NCBI RefSeq assembly: GCF_014197135.1
Contig: NZ_JACIFA010000001.1
Location: 62,001 to 126,000, forward strand
DNA length: 64,000 bases
Direction of reading: 5' to 3'
Source: Sphingomonas zeae
GTDB lineage: Bacteria > Pseudomonadota > Alphaproteobacteria > Sphingomonadales > Sphingomonadaceae
Below the pieces are notes generated by a model that was not told where the DNA came from, searched no databases, and saw nothing but the letters and a program-made list of their open reading frames with translations. The position numbers and the translations under genes are program-made. Positions 40,902 to 49,086 of this stretch are shown here, one piece after another. Position 1 is the first letter of the stretch; the number at the start of each line of letters is the position of its first letter.

Positions 40902-41399
40902 TCACTCGGACCAGCCGGGCAGGGTCGCGCGACCGCTGGCCAGCGCCACCGCCTGGATCGGCTGGCGGGCGGATTCGATGCGTACCGGGAAGTGACCGCC
41001 CGGCGCCGCATCGGCCATGGCAACCCCTTCTCTTGTAATGGAAAATCCATCTGATCCGGCTTCGATCACGACCGGGTCGCCGCGCCTGATGACGGGCTCT
41101 GCCTTGACCGCGACGGCGGGGATCACGCGTGCCTCGGGCGCGGGCCTGGGGGCCGAGAGCACGGGCACGAAGATGCGCCATTGCGGGCTGGAGCAGGTGA
41201 CGACCACCGCGTCATGCGCCTCCGTACGCCATGACAGCGCGACCGTCGGACACTGGGCCAGCTTCAACCGGTTGTCGATTGGTGAGCGGGGGCCGCCCTC
41301 CACTCCGACCGGGCGGCCGGTGAAGGCGGTGACGGCCGCGTCGAGCGCGGCGACATCCTGGAAACCGGCGGCACCGGCCAGAAGCAGGGACAGGATCAT
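40902..41399 (-). CDS. flgA: P-ring assembly chaperone FlgA
   Basis: 165 residues. A short signal peptide (MILSLLLAGAAGFQD) and the SAF/FlgA domain (EPVIRRGDPVVIEAGSDGFS, ITREGVAMADAAPGGHFPVR, QAVALASGRATLPGW) indicate the periplasmic chaperone needed for P-ring (FlgI) assembly. Two cysteines (LAQCPTV and VTCSS) could form a disulfide. Its ATG overlaps the stop of the MotB-like gene. Confidence 0.87.
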   Translation of the reverse strand: MILSLLLAGAAGFQDVAALDAAVTAFTGRPVGVEGGPRSPIDNRLKLAQCPTVALSWRTEAHDAVVVTCSSPQWRIFVPVLSAPRPAPEARVIPAVAVKAEPVIRRGDPVVIEAGSDGFSITREGVAMADAAPGGHFPVRIESARQPIQAVALASGRATLPGWSE

Positions 41400-41947
41400 C
41401 GTGAGGGTCTCCGTGAAGGCTCACCGGCAAAGACCAGAGTGACCATCGCGACGCGAGGTCCGGACTTCCCGGCGGTGGACAGGATCAGGCGGTCGGTTGC
41501 GGCGGGGCCGATCAGCGCGGCCGCGGCGCGGGCACGATCGGCGGCCAGCACGACCGCGCTATGGGTGACGGGATCGACATCGGCGGCGCTGCCATCGGTC
41601 GAGCCGACGATCGACAGGCGGACGCGCGGATCGGCCAGCGCCTCGCGCGCCCAGGGGCCGAACAGCGGATCGGGCTCGACCGGCCTGGCCGATCCCTGGG
41701 CGAAGCTCAGTGAGGCGGCGGCGACCGGCATGGCGGGCGGCGGGGGAGGCGGCGCCCGCAATGCCTGGTCGACATGGTCGCTGCTGCCGAACTGCGCGCG
41801 CAGACCGTTGAGCAGGGCCGGGCGTCGCTCCGCGCCGGTCGCCTGGACCAGAACGAGGAAACCGACCAGCAACAGGGCCAGGTCGGCGAGCGTCATCAGC
41901 CAGATCGGGCGTGCGGGTGCGGCCTCGGGGAAAAAGGGTTCGGTCAT
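41396..41947 (-). CDS. Short MotB-like stator protein (second stator set)
   Basis: 183 residues. RPIWLMTLADLALLLVGFLV is a MotB-type membrane helix with the conserved proton/sodium-carrying aspartate in the ADL position. A proline-rich stretch (APPPPPPAMP) leads to a reduced OmpA-like domain: SLSFAQGSARPVEP, LSIVGSTDGSAADVD (GSTD in place of the usual GHTD) and LAADRARAAAALIG, the RA helix. This domain is about half the usual size, so wall anchoring may be weak or altered. Overlaps with the MotA-like gene upstream and flgA downstream (both ATGA) show one transcript. Start from ATG 41947. Confidence 0.75.
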   Translation of the reverse strand: MTEPFFPEAAPARPIWLMTLADLALLLVGFLVLVQATGAERRPALLNGLRAQFGSSDHVDQALRAPPPPPPAMPVAAASLSFAQGSARPVEPDPLFGPWAREALADPRVRLSIVGSTDGSAADVDPVTHSAVVLAADRARAAAALIGPAATDRLILSTAGKSGPRVAMVTLVFAGEPSRRPSR

Positions 41948-42639
41948 GCGACGCTGACCAAATTGGGGCCGGACTTGGGACCGGGGCTGGTCCCGCGCGA
42001 CGGACGCGGTGCCTCGCGCGCGGCGAGGGCGGCCAGCGGCGCGACGATGCGGGTGCGTTCGAACGCCTCGATCCGGGCGGCGCGGCGCAGACGCATCGCG
42101 ATCGGCTGCGCGATTAGATTGGCGAACAGCGCGCCGTAGAGGGTCGCAAGCAGCGCGATCGCCATCGCGCCGCCGATCCGCTGCGGATCGTTCATCGTCG
42201 CGAACATCGTCGCCAGGCCGATCAGCGTCCCTACCATGCCCATGGCGGGCGAAACCTCGGCCGCGCCGGTCCAGATATCGGCGACCGCGACATGCCGCTC
42301 GACCCGCGCGGTGCGCGCAAGGTTCAGGCGACTGGTCACGGCCTCGGCCCCTTCGCCGTCTACGATCGCGGCGACCGCCTCGGCCATGTCGGGATCGGTA
42401 ATGACCGAGCGGTCGAGCGTCAGGACGCCGTGGCGCTTGGCCATGCGCGACAGGTGCGCGATCTGCTCGATCAGCGGCTCGGCGGAGAAGGGGCGCCTGG
42501 GCAGCACCGCCAATGCCCGCATCGCCCGCCTGGCATCGCGCCAGGGCGTTCGGAGCAACGTCGCGATCAGCGTTCCGCCCAGCACGATGGCAAGCGCCGC
42601 GGAATCGAAGAACTGATGAAGCGGAGGAAATGCAGTCAT
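41944..42639 (-). CDS. MotA/PomA-like stator protein (second stator set)
   Basis: About 231 residues. SAALAIVLGGTLIATLLRTP near the start, then EVSPAMGMVGTLIGLATMFA and MAIALLATLYGALFANLIAQ, the paired pore helices of MotA/PomA/MotP-type subunits. The sequence of these helices is nearer to the shorter PomA/MotP group than to the 287-residue MotA at 51776. A large cytosolic loop lies between helices as usual. ATG at 42637-42639; longer upstream frame overlaps the flgB promoter region. With the next gene it would form an inner-membrane ion channel. Ion type cannot be decided. Confidence 0.78.
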   Translation of the reverse strand: MTAFPPLHQFFDSAALAIVLGGTLIATLLRTPWRDARRAMRALAVLPRRPFSAEPLIEQIAHLSRMAKRHGVLTLDRSVITDPDMAEAVAAIVDGEGAEAVTSRLNLARTARVERHVAVADIWTGAAEVSPAMGMVGTLIGLATMFATMNDPQRIGGAMAIALLATLYGALFANLIAQPIAMRLRRAARIEAFERTRIVAPLAALAAREAPRPSRGTSPGPKSGPNLVSVA

Positions 42640-42730
42640 GCGCGCTCCCACGCAAAGACCGGGCCAAATCGAAGCGCGCCGGGGGGCGGGTGGCCGTGCA
42701 CGAGGGACGCTGCCGCTTCGTTGCCGCCCA

Positions 42731-42758
42731 CCGGCAAAAACCGGCAGCCGGTTGCCGG
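42731..42758. promoter_or_regulatory. CCGGCA repeats upstream of the flgB sigma-54 promoter
   Basis: CCGGCAAAAACCGGCA (42731-42746) is followed by CCGGTTGCCGG; CCGGCA-N6-TGCCGG (42741-42758) forms an inverted repeat. Centre about 60 bases upstream of the sigma-54 -24 element and also between the divergent MotA-like and flgB genes, so it could serve both directions. A weak sigma-54-like match facing the MotA-like gene (CGGCACG-N4-TTCC on the minus strand) lacks the -12 GC. Confidence 0.5.
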
Positions 42759-42800
42759 AAACGCCGTGCCGGTGGCCCCTCACCCTCCTGTTGGCGAAAT

Positions 42801-42815
42801 TGGCACGGTCATTGC
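42801..42815 (+). promoter_or_regulatory. Sigma-54 promoter of the flgB-flgL operon
   Basis: TGGCACG (42801-42807), four bases, TTGC (42812-42815): a perfect -24/-12 match. Transcription would start near 42827, and AAAGGAGGT at 42848-42856 precedes the flgB ATG. Confidence 0.9.
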
Positions 42816-42862
42816 GAGAGCCCGGCCATCGCGAAGTCCCGCGTGGGAAAGGAGGTTGATCG

Positions 42863-43213
42863 ATGGCCGCAGAAACGCTTTTTGGAGTACACGGTGCCGC
42901 ACTGGAAGTGCGGGCGCAGCGCATGGGTGTGCTGGCGTCGAACATCGCCAACGCCTCCACCCCGGGCTTCAAGGCACGCGACATCGATTTCAAGGCGGCG
43001 CTCGCCTCGGTCGAGGACGGTCAGGATCGGGGGCAGGGCATCGGCGATGCGCTGAAGTACCGCGTGCCGACCCAGACCTCGCTCGACGGCAACACCGTCG
43101 AACTCAATCAGGAACAGACCGCCTTTGCCGAGAATGCGGTCCAGTATCAGACGACCTTGTCGTTCCTGAACGGTCGCATCTCCACCATCACCCGCGCGCT
43201 GAAGGGCGAATAA
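42863..43213 (+). CDS. flgB: Flagellar proximal rod protein FlgB
   Basis: 116 residues. Rod-family N-terminus (LEVRAQRMGVLASNIANAST, PGFKARDIDFKAAL) and C-terminal helix (FAENAVQYQTTLSFLNGRIS) as in FlgB. It starts rod assembly on FliE. First gene of the rod/hook operon with a very strong ribosome binding site and its own sigma-54 promoter. Confidence 0.95.
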   Translation: MAAETLFGVHGAALEVRAQRMGVLASNIANASTPGFKARDIDFKAALASVEDGQDRGQGIGDALKYRVPTQTSLDGNTVELNQEQTAFAENAVQYQTTLSFLNGRISTITRALKGE

Positions 43214-43216
43214 GCG

Positions 43217-43627
43217 ATGCCGAACGGACCGCTTTCCATCTTCCAGGTCGCCGGCCGCGCCATGTCGGCGCAGATGGTGCGGATGAACACCACTGCGTCG
43301 AACCTGGCCAATGCCGGTGGCATCGCCGGGTCGGTCGACACCGCGTACAAGACGATGAAGCCGGTATTCCGCACCAGCTTCGACGCCGCGACCGGCCTGT
43401 CCACCGTCGATGTCGAAAAGATCGTGACCGCGGGCGAAGACCCCACCAAGCGCCACGATCCCAATAATCCGCTCGCCGACAAGGACGGCAACGTCTTCGA
43501 GGCGGCGGTCGACGAAACCCGCGAGCTGGTCGACATGATGGAGACCGCGCGCACCTATCAGAACAATGTCGAAGTGATGCAGACCGCCAAGTCGCTGATC
43601 CTCGATACCCTCAAGCTGGGCCGCTGA
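43217..43627 (+). CDS. flgC: Flagellar proximal rod protein FlgC
   Basis: 136 residues. Opening (FQVAGRAMSAQMVRMNTTAS, NLANAGGIAGSVDTAYKTMK) and end (DMMETARTYQNNVEVMQTAK, SLILDTLKLGR) are typical of FlgC, in the periplasmic rod. Three bases after flgB and two bases before flgD. Confidence 0.95.
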   Translation: MPNGPLSIFQVAGRAMSAQMVRMNTTASNLANAGGIAGSVDTAYKTMKPVFRTSFDAATGLSTVDVEKIVTAGEDPTKRHDPNNPLADKDGNVFEAAVDETRELVDMMETARTYQNNVEVMQTAKSLILDTLKLGR

Positions 43628-43629
43628 AC

Positions 43630-44328
43630 ATGACCTCCACCGCGATGAGCTCGACGCTGGACAATCTGGGCATCAAGCGTGCCGGTGCGACCACCACGGC
43701 CACGACGACGAAGCCGGCCAAGAAGTCGGCAACGACGCTGGACCAGGGCGATTTCCTCCAGCTGCTGACCGCGCAGCTGAAGAACCAGGATCCGTTCGCG
43801 CCGATGGACAATACCCAGATGGTCGCCCAGATGGCGCAATTCTCCAGCGTCGCGGGCATCTCCGAGATGAACACCACGCTCGGCGCCATCGCGACCAAGC
43901 TGAACGCGACGACGCCGTCGGACGCGATGAACTATGTCGGCAAGACCGTGCTGACGCAGGGCAACACCGCTTATGGCCGGGCCAGCGGCGGCCTGGCTGG
44001 CCAGATCGAGCTGGACGGCGCGGCCTCGGACGTGGCGGTGACGATCGCCGACGCCAATGGCGCGGTCGTCAAGTCGCTGTCGCTGGGCAGCCAGCAGGGC
44101 GGCACCGTCGGCTATGACTGGGACGGCAAGACGGCGGACGGCAAGGAAGCCGGGGCCGGTCCCTTCACCATCTCGGTTTCGGCAATGAACGGCAACACCG
44201 CCGTCGGTAGCCGCTCGCTCGTCTGGGCGCCGGTCCAGTCGGTGTCGATGCCCGCCACCGGTTCCCCCGTCCTGACCGTCGCCGGTCTCGGCCAGGTCCA
44301 GCTTTCCGCCGTCCGTTCGGTCGGTTGA
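43630..44328 (+). CDS. flgD: Hook assembly scaffold protein FlgD
   Basis: 232 residues. N-terminal LDQGDFLQLLTAQLKNQDPF and MDNTQMVAQMAQFSSVAGIS match the conserved capping segment; the C-terminal part has a FlgD Ig/tudor-type domain (GTVGYDWDGKTADGKEAGAG, PFTISVSAM). FlgD caps the growing hook and is replaced when the hook is complete. A Thr/Ala/Lys-rich stretch (GATTTATTTKPAKKSATTLD) precedes the core. Confidence 0.94.
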   Translation: MTSTAMSSTLDNLGIKRAGATTTATTTKPAKKSATTLDQGDFLQLLTAQLKNQDPFAPMDNTQMVAQMAQFSSVAGISEMNTTLGAIATKLNATTPSDAMNYVGKTVLTQGNTAYGRASGGLAGQIELDGAASDVAVTIADANGAVVKSLSLGSQQGGTVGYDWDGKTADGKEAGAGPFTISVSAMNGNTAVGSRSLVWAPVQSVSMPATGSPVLTVAGLGQVQLSAVRSVG

Positions 44329-44356
44329 TCCCCTTTACGCACCAGGAAGATAGCCC

Positions 44357-45646
44357 ATGTCCTTCTACACTTCGCTCAGCGGCCTTCAGGCTTCGCAGAC
44401 CGACATGTCGGTCATCTCGCACAACCTCGCGAATGTCGGCACCAACGGCTTCAAGAAGAGCCGCGCCGAATTCGCCGACGTGATGGCGGCCAATTTCTCG
44501 ACCGACCCGTTCAAGCAGGTCGGCTCGGGCACGGTGGTCAAGGCCAACCGGCAGGAGTTCAAGGAAGGCAATTACACCAGCACGTCGAACGCGCTGGACC
44601 TCGCCATTTCGGGCGACGGCTTCTTCACGGTGCAGTCGGGCGGCACGACCGGCACGCTGCAATATACCCGCAACGGCTCGTTCCAGGTCGACACGAACAA
44701 TTACGTCACCGACACGCAAGGGAACCGGGTTCAGGTGTTCCCGGTCGACAAGGACGGCAACGTCACCTCGTTCGGCAATGACGGCCTGACCAGCCTGCAG
44801 CTGCCGCCGACCAGCGGCACGCCGGTTTCGACCAAGAACGTCACGCTCGACATCAACCTGTCGAGCACCGCGGTCGCCCCGACCGGCGCGTTCGATCGGA
44901 CCAACATGGGCACGTACAACAACACGACCCAGACCAAGATCTACGACACGTCGGGCAATGCCATGACGTTGACCAACTATTATGTCCGCAAGCCATTGCC
45001 GCTGGATGCGAACAACAAGCCGATCCAGCCTGCCGACGGCAGCAGCACTTGGCAGGTCTACAGCTACGTCAACGATCAGCAGATGACGCAGAACGGCTCG
45101 ACCGCGCCGATCGAGATGACCTTCGACTCGGGCGGCAACCTGAAGGCGCCGATCGGGCCGGTCAAATTCGACGACTATACGCCGCGCACCTCGATCACCG
45201 CACAGCCGCTGACCATCGACTATACCGGCTCGTCGCAGTCGGGTTCGATCTTCTCGGTCGCCTCGCGCACCCAGGACGGCAAGGCGGTCGGCCTGTTGTC
45301 GGGCGTGTCGGTCGGTGACGACGGCCTGGTCACGGCATCGTTCACCAATGGCGAGACGGCCAATCTGGGCAAGGTGGCGGTGGCGACCTTCGTGAACATG
45401 CCGGGCCTGCGCCAGGAAGGGAACAGCTATTGGGAAGCGACCGGCAAGTCGGGCGCGGCCAAGTTCGGCACCGCCAATGAAGGCGCATACGGCGCGATCC
45501 GGTCGAGCACCATTGAAGGCTCGAACGTCGACATCACCGAGGAGCTGGTCAACCTGATCGCCGCGCAGCGCGATTTCCAGGCGAACGCCAAGGCGCTCGA
45601 TACGTCGAGCCAGATCTCGCAGACCATCTTCAACATCCGCAGCTAA
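44357..45646 (+). CDS. flgE: Flagellar hook protein FlgE
   Basis: 429 residues. Standard axial ends: MSFYTSLSGLQASQTDMSVI, SHNLANVGTNGFKKSRAEFA at the start and SNVDITEELVNLIAAQRDFQ, ANAKALDTSSQISQTIFNIR at the end, with a normal-length central domain. Builds the universal joint. AGGA ten bases before the ATG. Confidence 0.96.
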   Translation: MSFYTSLSGLQASQTDMSVISHNLANVGTNGFKKSRAEFADVMAANFSTDPFKQVGSGTVVKANRQEFKEGNYTSTSNALDLAISGDGFFTVQSGGTTGTLQYTRNGSFQVDTNNYVTDTQGNRVQVFPVDKDGNVTSFGNDGLTSLQLPPTSGTPVSTKNVTLDINLSSTAVAPTGAFDRTNMGTYNNTTQTKIYDTSGNAMTLTNYYVRKPLPLDANNKPIQPADGSSTWQVYSYVNDQQMTQNGSTAPIEMTFDSGGNLKAPIGPVKFDDYTPRTSITAQPLTIDYTGSSQSGSIFSVASRTQDGKAVGLLSGVSVGDDGLVTASFTNGETANLGKVAVATFVNMPGLRQEGNSYWEATGKSGAAKFGTANEGAYGAIRSSTIEGSNVDITEELVNLIAAQRDFQANAKALDTSSQISQTIFNIRS

Positions 45647-45676
45647 GCGAGAGCCGGGGGCTAACGGGGAACCGCG

Positions 45677-46432
45677 ATGGACAAGCTGGTCTATACGGCA
45701 TCGACGGGAATGCGGGCGCACATGGCGGCGCAGACCGCGATCGCCAACAACATGGCCAATGCCTCGACGATCGGTTTTCGCGCCGATCGCGTCGTGTTCG
45801 ACCGCATCGACCTGAAGGGTGGCGGCGCGGCGTTCGAGGCGCGGATGCCCACCGCCGAGGAAGTGACCGACGCTGATCGCGCGCCGGGCACGGTCCAGCA
45901 TACCGGCAACGCGCTGGACATCGCCATCGCGACGTCGAGCGCCTGGCTGGCGGTGCAGGCCCCGGACGGCTCCGAAGCCTATACCCGTCGCGGCGACCTG
46001 GAGGTTACGGCTTCGGGCGTGCTGCAGACCGGCGACGGCTATCCGGTGATCGGCCAGAACGGCCCGATCACGGTGCCGCCGTACAACTCGATGACCATCG
46101 CCCCCGACGGCACGCTGTCGATCATCCCCCTTGGGGCCGGGCCGGATACCCAGCCCCAGGTGATCGACCGGATGAAGCTGGCCGACACGCGCGGCACGCA
46201 GACGGTCAAGGGGCTCGACAATCTGCTGCGCGTCAAGGGCGGCGGCGCGATGCCGCAGGACATGGACGCCACCGTCCAGTCGGGCGCTCTCGAAGGGTCG
46301 AACGTCAACATGACCCAGACGCTGGTCGACATGATCGAGAACCAGCGCAGCTACGAGGTGCAGGCCAACCTCATGAAAGAGGCCAAGTCGTTGGATGAGA
46401 ACAGCGCATCGCTGATGCGTCTGCCAAGCTGA
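45677..46432 (+). CDS. flgF: Flagellar proximal rod protein FlgF
   Basis: 251 residues. KLVYTASTGMRAHMAAQTAI, ANNMANASTIGFRADRVVFD at the N-terminus and SNVNMTQTLVDMIENQRSYE at the C-terminus, the rod-protein pattern; size and position before flgG fit FlgF. Confidence 0.95.
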   Translation: MDKLVYTASTGMRAHMAAQTAIANNMANASTIGFRADRVVFDRIDLKGGGAAFEARMPTAEEVTDADRAPGTVQHTGNALDIAIATSSAWLAVQAPDGSEAYTRRGDLEVTASGVLQTGDGYPVIGQNGPITVPPYNSMTIAPDGTLSIIPLGAGPDTQPQVIDRMKLADTRGTQTVKGLDNLLRVKGGGAMPQDMDATVQSGALEGSNVNMTQTLVDMIENQRSYEVQANLMKEAKSLDENSASLMRLPS

Positions 46433-46445
46433 GGAATAAAGGGTT

Positions 46446-47234
46446 ATGTCTTCCGCCGCTTTGCACGTCGCGCGCACCGGGCTCGATGCCCAGGATATGC
46501 GTATGCGGGTCATCTCGAACAACCTGGCCAACGTCAACACGACCGGGTTCAAGCGCGATCGCGCCGCGTTCGAGACGCTGGCCTATCAGACGATCACCGC
46601 GCCCGGCGCCGCCAGCTCGACCGAGAGCAAGTACGCGACCGGCCTGAACCTGGGCACCGGCGTGCGCATCCAGGGGACCGCGCGCATCAACACGCAAGGG
46701 TCGATGCAGACCACCAACAACAGCCTCGACCTGGCGCTGGACGGTGACGGCTTCTTTCAGGTGCAGATGCCCGGCGGCACGCTCGGCTATACCCGGGCGG
46801 GCAATTTCTCGCGCTCGGCCGAGGGGCTGCTCGTCACCGCCGAGGGTTATCAGGTGATGCCGGGCATCACGATCCCGGAGGGCACGACCCAGGTCACGAT
46901 CGGCACCGACGGCACCGTCTCGGCAACCCTGCCGGGCCAGACCGCGCCCGCCGAGATCGGCCAGATCCAGATCGCCAGCTTCCCCAACTCCGCCGGGCTT
47001 CAGTCCAAGGGCGACAATTACCTGACCGAGACCGCCGCCTCGGGCGCCGCCAATATGGGGGTCGCCGGGCTCGAAGGGCGCGGCCAGATCCGGCAGGGAA
47101 TGCTCGAAGGCTCGAACGTGAACGTCGTCGAGGAGCTGGTCGACATGATCGAGACCCAGCGCGCCTATGAGGTCAACTCGAAGATGATCAAGTCGACCGA
47201 CGAGATGCTCCAGTACGCCAACCAGAATCTGTGA
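46446..47234 (+). CDS. flgG: Flagellar distal rod protein FlgG
   Basis: 262 residues. ALHVARTGLDAQDMRMRVIS, NNLANVNTTGFKRDRAAFET and the C-terminal SNVNVVEELVDMIETQRAYE, VNSKMIKSTDEMLQYANQNL are highly conserved FlgG sequences. It forms the distal rod passing through the P- and L-rings. Confidence 0.97.
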   Translation: MSSAALHVARTGLDAQDMRMRVISNNLANVNTTGFKRDRAAFETLAYQTITAPGAASSTESKYATGLNLGTGVRIQGTARINTQGSMQTTNNSLDLALDGDGFFQVQMPGGTLGYTRAGNFSRSAEGLLVTAEGYQVMPGITIPEGTTQVTIGTDGTVSATLPGQTAPAEIGQIQIASFPNSAGLQSKGDNYLTETAASGAANMGVAGLEGRGQIRQGMLEGSNVNVVEELVDMIETQRAYEVNSKMIKSTDEMLQYANQNL

Positions 47235-47236
47235 CC

Positions 47237-47977
47237 ATGACCCTGCGCCTTCCCACCCTGCGTTTCGACTATTGGACCGAGCTGGCGCTGTCGGCGGCGG
47301 CGGGCACCATGGTCGCCGTCGCGCTGATCCCCGCGCCCGCTCATGCCAGCCTGTTCGGCCGCAAAAAGCCTGCCGAGGATTTCTCGACCGTGCGTCCCGC
47401 GCCGATGCCGATGCAGCCGGTCGCGCAACCCGTCCAGCCCAATGGCGGCATCTTCCAGGTGTCGGACGGCTATGCCGCGCTGTACGAAGGCTGGCGCGCG
47501 CGCAAGGTCGGCGACCCGCTGACCATCGTGCTCGTCGAGCGGACGGCGGCGTCCAAGTCGGCCAATTCCAAGCTCGGCTCGAAGGGCGATCTGGGGCTGG
47601 CCCCGCCGACCACCGGTCCGCTGGGCTCGCTGCTCAAGTCGACCGATATCGGCATGAGCGGCAGCCGCAACTTCAACGGCTCGGGCGCGGCCGATCAATC
47701 CAACTCGCTGTCGGGCGAGATCAGCGTGACCGTCGCGCAGGTGTTTTCGAACGGCACGATGCTGGTCCAAGGACAGAAGCGCGTGACGCTGAACCGCGGT
47801 GACGAGTTCATCCAGATCAAGGGGCTGGTCCGCATGGCCGATGTCGGCATCGACAACCGCGTCGAATCGACCCGCGTCGCCGATGCGCAGATCGCCTATA
47901 CCGGCAAGGGCGATGTCGCCCGCGCCAGCCGCCAGGGCTGGCTCAGCCGCTTCTTCCAAGCCGTCAGCCCGTTCTAA
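47237..47977 (+). CDS. flgH: Flagellar L-ring protein FlgH without a lipobox
   Basis: About 246 residues. The conserved L-ring core is clear (YEGWRARKVGDPLTIVLVER, SGSRNFNGSGAADQSNSLSG, RGDEFIQIKGLVRMADVGID). The N-terminal signal runs through SAAAGTMVAVALIPAPAHAS and ends in a signal peptidase I type site; there is no cysteine anywhere in the protein, so the lipid anchor normal for FlgH cannot be added. ATG 47237 is used; a GTG at 47231 overlaps the flgG stop and would add two residues. Confidence 0.92.
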   Translation: MTLRLPTLRFDYWTELALSAAAGTMVAVALIPAPAHASLFGRKKPAEDFSTVRPAPMPMQPVAQPVQPNGGIFQVSDGYAALYEGWRARKVGDPLTIVLVERTAASKSANSKLGSKGDLGLAPPTTGPLGSLLKSTDIGMSGSRNFNGSGAADQSNSLSGEISVTVAQVFSNGTMLVQGQKRVTLNRGDEFIQIKGLVRMADVGIDNRVESTRVADAQIAYTGKGDVARASRQGWLSRFFQAVSPF

Positions 47978-47988
47978 GGCAATAGTAC

Positions 47989-49086
47989 ATGATCCTCCGC
48001 TTCCTTCTCGCGCTCCTCGCCACTTTCGCGATCGCAGGTCCGGCTTCGGCCGACCGGATCAAGGATCTGGGCGGGTTCCAGGGCATCCGCACCAACCAGT
48101 TGACCGGATACGGCGTCGTCGTCGGCCTGCCGGGCACGGGTGATGACAATCTGGAATATACCGTCCAGTCCTTGAAGGCCGTCGTCTCGCGCTTCGGGCT
48201 GCAGCTGCCGCCGACCGCCAATCCGGGTATGAAGAATGCCGCGGTGGTGATGGTCACGGCCGAGCTGCCGCCTTTCGCCAAGCCGGGCCAGAAGCTGGAC
48301 ATCACCGTCGCCTCGATGGGCAAGGCCAAGTCGCTTCGTGGTGGCAGCCTGATCCTCACCCCGCTTCAGGGTGCGGATGGCCAGATCTACGCGATGGCGC
48401 AGGGCAATCTGGCGGTCGGCGGTCTGGGCGCGGAAGGCGCGGACGGATCGAAGATCGTCGTCAACATCCCCTCGGTTGGTCGTATCCCCGAAGGGGCGAC
48501 GGTCGAGCGCGCGGTCGCCACCGGCTTCGACACCGCGCCCAGCCTGACCTTCAACCTGGCACGCGCCGACTTCACCACCGCGCAGAATGTCGCGCAGGCG
48601 ATCAACGCGCGCCTGGGGCTCGGCACCGCGCAGGCGATGGACGCCGTGTCGGTCGCGGTGCGCGCGCCGATGGGCGCCGATGTCCGCGCCACCCTGATGT
48701 CCGAGATCGAGAATCTGAACGTCGCTTCGGCCGAACCGCCCGCCAAGGTCATCGTCAACGCGCGTACCGGCACCGTCGTCATCAATTCGGCTGTTCGTGT
48801 CGGCCCGGCCGCCGTCACCCATGGCAAGCTGACCGTGAAGATCGACGAGCAACAGCGCGTCAGCCAGCCCGGTCCCTTGAGCGGCGGCCAGACGGCGGTG
48901 ACGCAGAAGTCCGGCGTCTCGGTCGAGGAGGAGAAGCGTCCGATGTTCATCATGGCCCCAGGGCCCAAGCTGGCCGACGTGGTCAAGGCGGTGAACGCGA
49001 TCGGCGCGGCTCCGTCCGATCTGGTCGCCATTCTCGAAGCGCTGAAGGAAGCCGGCGCGCTCAAGGCGGAGTTGATCGTCCTGTGA
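47989..49086 (+). CDS. flgI: Flagellar P-ring protein FlgI
   Basis: 365 residues. Signal peptide MILRFLLALLATFAIAGPAS ending before DRIKDLGGFQGIRTNQLTGY, GVVVGLPGTGDDNLEYTVQS; C-terminal IMAPGPKLADVVKAVNAIGA. Forms the periplasmic P-ring with help from FlgA. Its stop overlaps the flgJ GTG start. Confidence 0.97.
   Translation: MILRFLLALLATFAIAGPASADRIKDLGGFQGIRTNQLTGYGVVVGLPGTGDDNLEYTVQSLKAVVSRFGLQLPPTANPGMKNAAVVMVTAELPPFAKPGQKLDITVASMGKAKSLRGGSLILTPLQGADGQIYAMAQGNLAVGGLGAEGADGSKIVVNIPSVGRIPEGATVERAVATGFDTAPSLTFNLARADFTTAQNVAQAINARLGLGTAQAMDAVSVAVRAPMGADVRATLMSEIENLNVASAEPPAKVIVNARTGTVVINSAVRVGPAAVTHGKLTVKIDEQQRVSQPGPLSGGQTAVTQKSGVSVEEEKRPMFIMAPGPKLADVVKAVNAIGAAPSDLVAILEALKEAGALKAELIVL

Noticed and set aside
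44165..46552. Minus-strand open frame of 795 codons
   Set aside because: Antisense to flgE-flgF, which are certain; composition typical of a shadow.
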